From the NCBI GenBank assembly GCA_947493215.1, contig CANLQE010000001.1:2481404-2545403 (forward strand): a stretch of 64,000 nucleotides of DNA, given 5' to 3'. The stretch's first letter is position 1, and every line of letters begins with the position of its first letter. The DNA is from an uncultured Sphingomonadaceae bacterium (GTDB taxonomy: Bacteria; Pseudomonadota; Alphaproteobacteria; Sphingomonadales; Sphingomonadaceae). Under the pieces are notes generated by a model. It did not search any database, was not told where the DNA came from, and saw only the letters and a program-made list of their open reading frames with translations. Below are positions 60,346 through 64,000 of this stretch, one piece after another. The position numbers were made by a program, and so were the translations under genes.

Positions 60346-61104
60346 TCAAGAGACGTTGCTTACAACCTGATTCCGGTCAAATCGTAGCCATCCGTCAGGG
60401 CCAAGTTGTTCTAGCGGCTGAAAGCGGACCTTATATTCCATCCGGCTCGATCCATTGACCCAATAGCCAAGATAGACATATGGCAGCCCTGCTTTACGCG
60501 CCCGCAAAATATGGTCCATAATGATGAAGTTCCCAAGACCGGCCCGATTGGGGTGATCAGCATCAAAAAAACTGTAAATCATTGATAGGCCATCGCCTTG
60601 TTGATCCGTCAGGCAAGCACCAACCAATCGACCTCTGATGCCATCCACAGATGGTTCCCGATACTCAATCACATAGCTTTTGACCGGCGATTGCTCGATC
60701 ATGTCAGAATAGTCCATCTCGTCCATTTCCGTCATGCCGCCGCCGGGATGCCGTTTGGACAGATATTTTTGTAGCAAGGAAAACTGCTCTTCTGTCGCCC
60801 AAGGTTCACAGGCTTCGACAACCAGGTCCTGATTGCGCCTTAGCAGTTTGCGTTGGGTGGCATTAGGTCTAAATTCATCAACTAAAACGCGAACCGACAC
60901 GCAGGCCTTACAATCAAGGCAGCTCGGCCGGTAAGCGACATTTTGGCTACGGCGGAAACCGATGCGGCCCAACGCATCATTTAACTCATCGGTATGCGGA
61001 CCGCTCAGCTCTGTAAAAACTTTCCGCTCGCTCTTACCGGGCAAATAGGGGCACGGGCTAGGGTTTGTAACAAAGAATCGCGGAAAGCGAACGGGAGCAG
61101 TCAC
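60346..61104 (-). CDS. bpt: Aspartate/glutamate leucyltransferase (Bpt)
   Basis: A 252-residue enzyme that adds leucine to N-terminal Asp/Glu of proteins, marking them for ClpS/ClpAP. The N-terminal Cys cluster is [13 protein letters not shown] and [12 protein letters not shown]. The GNAT-type core has [26 protein letters not shown] and [25 protein letters not shown]. Length and motifs are standard. It lies convergent to the RcnB-like gene. Confidence 0.95.
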   Translation of the reverse strand: MTAPVRFPRFFVTNPSPCPYLPGKSERKVFTELSGPHTDELNDALGRIGFRRSQNVAYRPSCLDCKACVSVRVLVDEFRPNATQRKLLRRNQDLVVEACEPWATEEQFSLLQKYLSKRHPGGGMTEMDEMDYSDMIEQSPVKSYVIEYREPSVDGIRGRLVGACLTDQQGDGLSMIYSFFDADHPNRAGLGNFIIMDHILRARKAGLPYVYLGYWVNGSSRMEYKVRFQPLEQLGPDGWLRFDRNQVVSNVS

Positions 61105-61239
61105 AGATGAGGGCCTTATTTTACAAATTTAAGAATCAATATCATCAATATGCCTTGTGCCGACACTTATGAAAAGGCAATTTACCATGTTAGAAAACTA
61201 GACGGTAAATAACGACAAGCTCAGCAACATCAGGACAAA

Positions 61240-61273
61240 AAAAAACGGGACGATAATCGCCCCGCTTTTTTTG
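61240..61273 (-). terminator. Terminator of the small acidic-tail protein gene
   Basis: On the minus strand a short GC stem (AGCGGGGCGATTATCGTCCCGTT, with CGGG/CCCG core) is followed by a long T-run. It begins 18 nt after the stop codon. Confidence 0.72.
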
Positions 61274-61290
61274 AATATATTAGTCAAACC

Positions 61291-61539
61291 TCAAGGGCTT
61301 GTTGGTGCATCGTCGTCGTCGTCGTCATTAGAAATGATTACGATACCAGCGATAACCGCAGAAGCAGCCAAAACACCAATAAGAATGCCGGTGTTGCCTT
61401 CAAGCTTCTCAGCTTGAGCTTCAGAGGTCGCGCCAATGCGTTCTGCAACTGGAGCCGTGCTCTGGACAGACTGTGCCATTGCTGGTGCAGTCATAAGGGA
61501 TACGGCAGCTACGGAGGCGGCCAATTTGTTAAACTTCAT
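61291..61539 (-). CDS. Small membrane protein with acidic C-terminal tail
   Basis: An 82-residue protein: signal peptide (FNKLAASVAAVSLMTAPAMAQ), a short linker, one membrane helix (ILIGVLAASAVIAGIVIIS) and a C-terminal NDDDDDDAPTSP tail. GGAG lies 6 nt before the ATG at 61539. Proteins of this layout are common in sphingomonads and have no known function. Expected topology leaves the acidic tail exposed on one side of the inner membrane. Confidence 0.78.
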   Translation of the reverse strand: MKFNKLAASVAAVSLMTAPAMAQSVQSTAPVAERIGATSEAQAEKLEGNTGILIGVLAASAVIAGIVIISNDDDDDDAPTSP

Positions 61540-61743
61540 TATATACTCCAATCAGAATATTCTAAATTACCAAAGGAAAAGCCGAACTTCGACTCTTGAA
61601 CCCCCTGATAGTACAATAACGCCGCGCGACTCTTTATTGGTTGCGTCCGCTATTAACCGCTTTGTTACTGGGAGAGACCCATCAACGCAAGGTCTAAACC
61701 GAAAAAATAGGCCAACGAATTGAATAGTGCGATATTCTGAGTG

Positions 61744-63414
61744 TTATTGCTTTTTCTGCACATATACGGGGCGCCCTCCTACCCACGTTTGTTCTACCAC
61801 AATATTGCGGATAACTTGCGGCGCTGCCAACATAATATCTTCCCCAATGATTAGGAAATCGGCTCGTTTTCCTTTGATTAGGCTTCCAATTCTATCCTCT
61901 GCAAAAGAAGCATAGGCAGCGCCAATCGTATAGGCCTTCCAAGCCTGCTCGCGCATCAACCTTTCTTGCGGCAGCCATCCTCCGAAAGGTTGCCCACTGG
62001 CATCTTCCCGGGTGATCGCCGCAGCCAGTCCAGGGAATGGGTTTGCGGATTCGACTGGAACGTCGGTTCCAAATGCCAATTTCGCCCCCGATTCGAGAAT
62101 CGAATTCCAAGCATAAGCGCCGGTTAAACGGTCCGGCCCCAAACGCGCTTCCGCCATCAGCCGATCAGAAGTCTGATGGACCGGCTGCATTGACGCGATG
62201 CTTCCTGTTTGAGCTATTCTTGGTAAATCGACAGGATCAACAATCTGGGTATGTTCAATCCGCCAACGACGATCGCCCTTAAACGTATATTGAAGCTCTT
62301 CAATTGCAGACAAAATCTCGTCATTGGCTTTGTCGCCAATCGCATGCACGGCGGTTTGAAAGCCATCCATCGATGCGCGGCTCATCTTGTTCTTGAGCTG
62401 CGCCGAAGTCAACAAAGTCAAACCTGACTCGCCTGGCTTATCTGCATAGGGCTGCTTTAACAGAGCACCTCTCGAACCCAATGCGCCATCAATGTACAAC
62501 TTTACCCCTGCCAACTTGAGGCGATCTTCGTAGAGCCAAGGCGATGGTCCCGGGCCACCAATGGCAATCATGTTATCAATTTCACCGGCGTAAGAAATAA
62601 TCCGGACTTTCAATTGGCCCTTGTCCCCTGCCCGTCGAAAGCTCTGCCAATGCTCCATGGTCGTCCCCATATCAGCAATGGTGGTGACCCCTTGGGACAG
62701 TAATATTTCCTGCGCCTTCATCAGGGCAAGATCATTTTCTACCGGACGCGGTTGGGGAATGACTTTTGCAAAAAGATTCTGCGCTTTATCGACGAAGATA
62801 CCACTTGGCTTCCCGCCCGCCTTTTCGATCGCGCCGCCCAATGGTGCTTTGGTAGAGCTGGTAACGCCCGCCGCTTTCATACCAGCGCTATTCACCCAGG
62901 CCGCGTGGCCGTCCACACGCTCGAGATAGACCGGGCGGTCGGGAATTATAGCGTCCAGCTCCGCAGCTGTGGGAAAGCGCCCTAACCCCCAGGATTCCTG
63001 ATTCCAACCACCGCCGATAATCCATCGGCGATTCGGGTTTTTTGCTGCATGTTCCCGCAACGCCTCTTGCGCCTCCGCCAGTGATTTTGTGCCAGACAGG
63101 TCCAACGTTAGCGCCGCAAAGCCCAATCCCATCACATGGCCATGTGCATCAACAAAACCCGGGATCAGCGTTTTCCCTTTGCCATCAAATCGGAAGTCAA
63201 CGTCCTTCGGCCGCTTGTCTTTCTGATCCAACAGCTCTTTCACGCGGCCATCATCATCAATGACCATCGCTGCAAAGCGCAGGACTTTCCCATCCTCATT
63301 GAGCGTCATGCCATTGACGTTCTCTATCAGGCTATCGGCCTGTGCAGGCCCTGCTACAAGCATTGCCGTCGCACATAAAACTGTACCCGCCTTCAATATC
63401 GAAAAAATACGCAT
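61744..63414 (-). CDS. Exported amidohydrolase (YtcJ-like, amidohydrolase_3)
   Basis: A 556-residue metal-dependent hydrolase with a signal peptide ending GPAQADS. The metal site HxH is in GFVDAHGHVMGLGF (about residues 71-74). Later blocks are AVHAIGDKANDE, RWRIEHTQIVDPVD and AFGTDVPVESANPF with the catalytic Asp. GGGGA lies 5 nt before the ATG at 63414. Its substrate is unknown; exported YtcJ-like proteins are common in sphingomonads. It follows a dehydrogenase gene by 42 nt on the same strand. Confidence 0.88.
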   Translation of the reverse strand: MRIFSILKAGTVLCATAMLVAGPAQADSLIENVNGMTLNEDGKVLRFAAMVIDDDGRVKELLDQKDKRPKDVDFRFDGKGKTLIPGFVDAHGHVMGLGFAALTLDLSGTKSLAEAQEALREHAAKNPNRRWIIGGGWNQESWGLGRFPTAAELDAIIPDRPVYLERVDGHAAWVNSAGMKAAGVTSSTKAPLGGAIEKAGGKPSGIFVDKAQNLFAKVIPQPRPVENDLALMKAQEILLSQGVTTIADMGTTMEHWQSFRRAGDKGQLKVRIISYAGEIDNMIAIGGPGPSPWLYEDRLKLAGVKLYIDGALGSRGALLKQPYADKPGESGLTLLTSAQLKNKMSRASMDGFQTAVHAIGDKANDEILSAIEELQYTFKGDRRWRIEHTQIVDPVDLPRIAQTGSIASMQPVHQTSDRLMAEARLGPDRLTGAYAWNSILESGAKLAFGTDVPVESANPFPGLAAAITREDASGQPFGGWLPQERLMREQAWKAYTIGAAYASFAEDRIGSLIKGKRADFLIIGEDIMLAAPQVIRNIVVEQTWVGGRPVYVQKKQ

Positions 63415-63456
63415 CACTATCCCCTGAAAACGGCCACTGAAAACGGCCCCCAAAAA

Positions 63457-64000
63457 CTACACCCTGCTTTTCGCTATTCTGGACACCAGCGAACTCGTGT
63501 CATTCCGACCGCCGCCAGCGGCTTGCACTTCGGCATAAAATTGATCGACCAATGCGGCAACCGGCAAAGTTGACCCATTGGTCCGTGCTTCTGCGAGTGC
63601 CAGCCCAAGATCCTTGCGCATCCAATCCACCGCAAAACCAAAGTCAAATTCATCCTTGGCCATGGTGGTCCAACGATTGTCCATCTGCCAGCTTTGTGCC
63701 GCACCGCCTGAAATGGCTTCATAGACTTTGTCGAGGTCAAGTTTGCTGGCTTGAGCAAAACGCAAAGCTTCTGACAGCCCTTCTAAAACACCGGCAATCG
63801 CAACTTGATTGCACATCTTGGTCGTTTGCCCGGCCCCCGGGCCGCCAACATGGACGATACGCGCCGCATAAACCGCCATAATAATTTCAGCTGCGACAAA
63901 AGCTTCTTTGCTGCCGCCACACATGATTGACAATTTGCCATTTTCAGCGCCTGCCTGCCCGCCAGATACTGGTGCATCGACCACATGGATGCCCCGTCCC
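63457..64000 (-). CDS. mmsB: 3-hydroxyisobutyrate dehydrogenase-family protein, partial
   Basis: The C-terminal 180 residues or so of a beta-hydroxyacid dehydrogenase; the N-terminal Rossmann domain lies beyond the right edge. GIHVVDAPVSGGQAGAENGKLSIMCGG is the substrate-binding block, and GGPGAGQTTKMCNQVAIAG carries the catalytic Lys. The C-terminal helices end FDFGFAVDWMRKDLGLALAEAR. It would oxidise 3-hydroxyisobutyrate in valine breakdown, but tartronate semialdehyde reductases share these motifs, so the substrate is provisional. Confidence 0.85.
   Translation of the reverse strand, partial: GRGIHVVDAPVSGGQAGAENGKLSIMCGGSKEAFVAAEIIMAVYAARIVHVGGPGAGQTTKMCNQVAIAGVLEGLSEALRFAQASKLDLDKVYEAISGGAAQSWQMDNRWTTMAKDEFDFGFAVDWMRKDLGLALAEARTNGSTLPVAALVDQFYAEVQAAGGGRNDTSSLVSRIAKSRV

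Overview
The window looks like chromosomal DNA of a sphingomonad-type alphaproteobacterium, probably a marine or aquatic member of Sphingomonadales; the genus is not resolved. The evidence is two large TonB-dependent receptors side by side, a clear CtrA cell-cycle regulator with GANTC sites and a CtrA box upstream, leucyltransferase Bpt, UPF0262, a DUF2849/DUF934 sulfite-reduction operon, and an RcnB-like glycine-zipper envelope protein. There is one tRNA gene (tRNA-Leu, anticodon CAA). No rRNA, CRISPR array, transposase, integrase or phage gene was seen.

Layout. 1-5.0 kb: two TonB-dependent receptors, the first cut by the window edge. 5.0-16.9 kb: housekeeping and metabolic genes (tRNA-Leu, prepilin peptidase, thiolase, SH3 protein, 2-hydroxyacid dehydrogenase, ammonium transporter, GNAT, PilZ, flavin oxidoreductase, glycosyltransferase, hydrolase, SelO). 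17.0-22.7 kb: an AstD-like dehydrogenase, then an overlapping assimilatory sulfate-reduction operon (siroheme methyltransferase, DUF2849, sulfite reductase, DUF934, APS reductase) and a tiny Cys-rich protein. 22.9-24.1 kb: a small secreted protein and a NADAR protein. 24.2-32.5 kb: one long co-directional operon of a P-loop protein, an ABC exporter, a hydrolase, an OprP-like porin, a histidine kinase, a response regulator and an outer-membrane barrel, possibly preceded by a translationally coupled 45-residue ORF. 32.7-34.6 kb and 43.8-50.8 kb: accessory genes, many bounded by a dispersed double-hairpin repeat. 34.6-43.7 kb: an island of seven exported proteins with a membrane histidine kinase and a LuxR-type regulator. 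50.8-64 kb: core genes (DnaB, UPF0262, GH25 lysozyme, Dcd, CtrA, ArfB, free-Met-sulfoxide reductase, Bpt, amidohydrolase, a 3-hydroxyisobutyrate dehydrogenase fragment).

Three observations stand out. First, four promoters in the exported-protein island share a 16-bp operator (consensus TRGTGNNATCACACYA), each followed after exactly 23 nt by a -10-like hexamer. They drive a lipoprotein, an MliC-like protein, a five-gene secreted operon and a possible 16-residue peptide; the LuxR-type regulator next door is the obvious candidate activator. Second, the 24-32 kb operon joins an exporter, a porin and a two-component system in a combination I do not recognise. Third, at least eleven copies of a palindromic repeat occur only in the accessory segments and border almost every accessory gene there.
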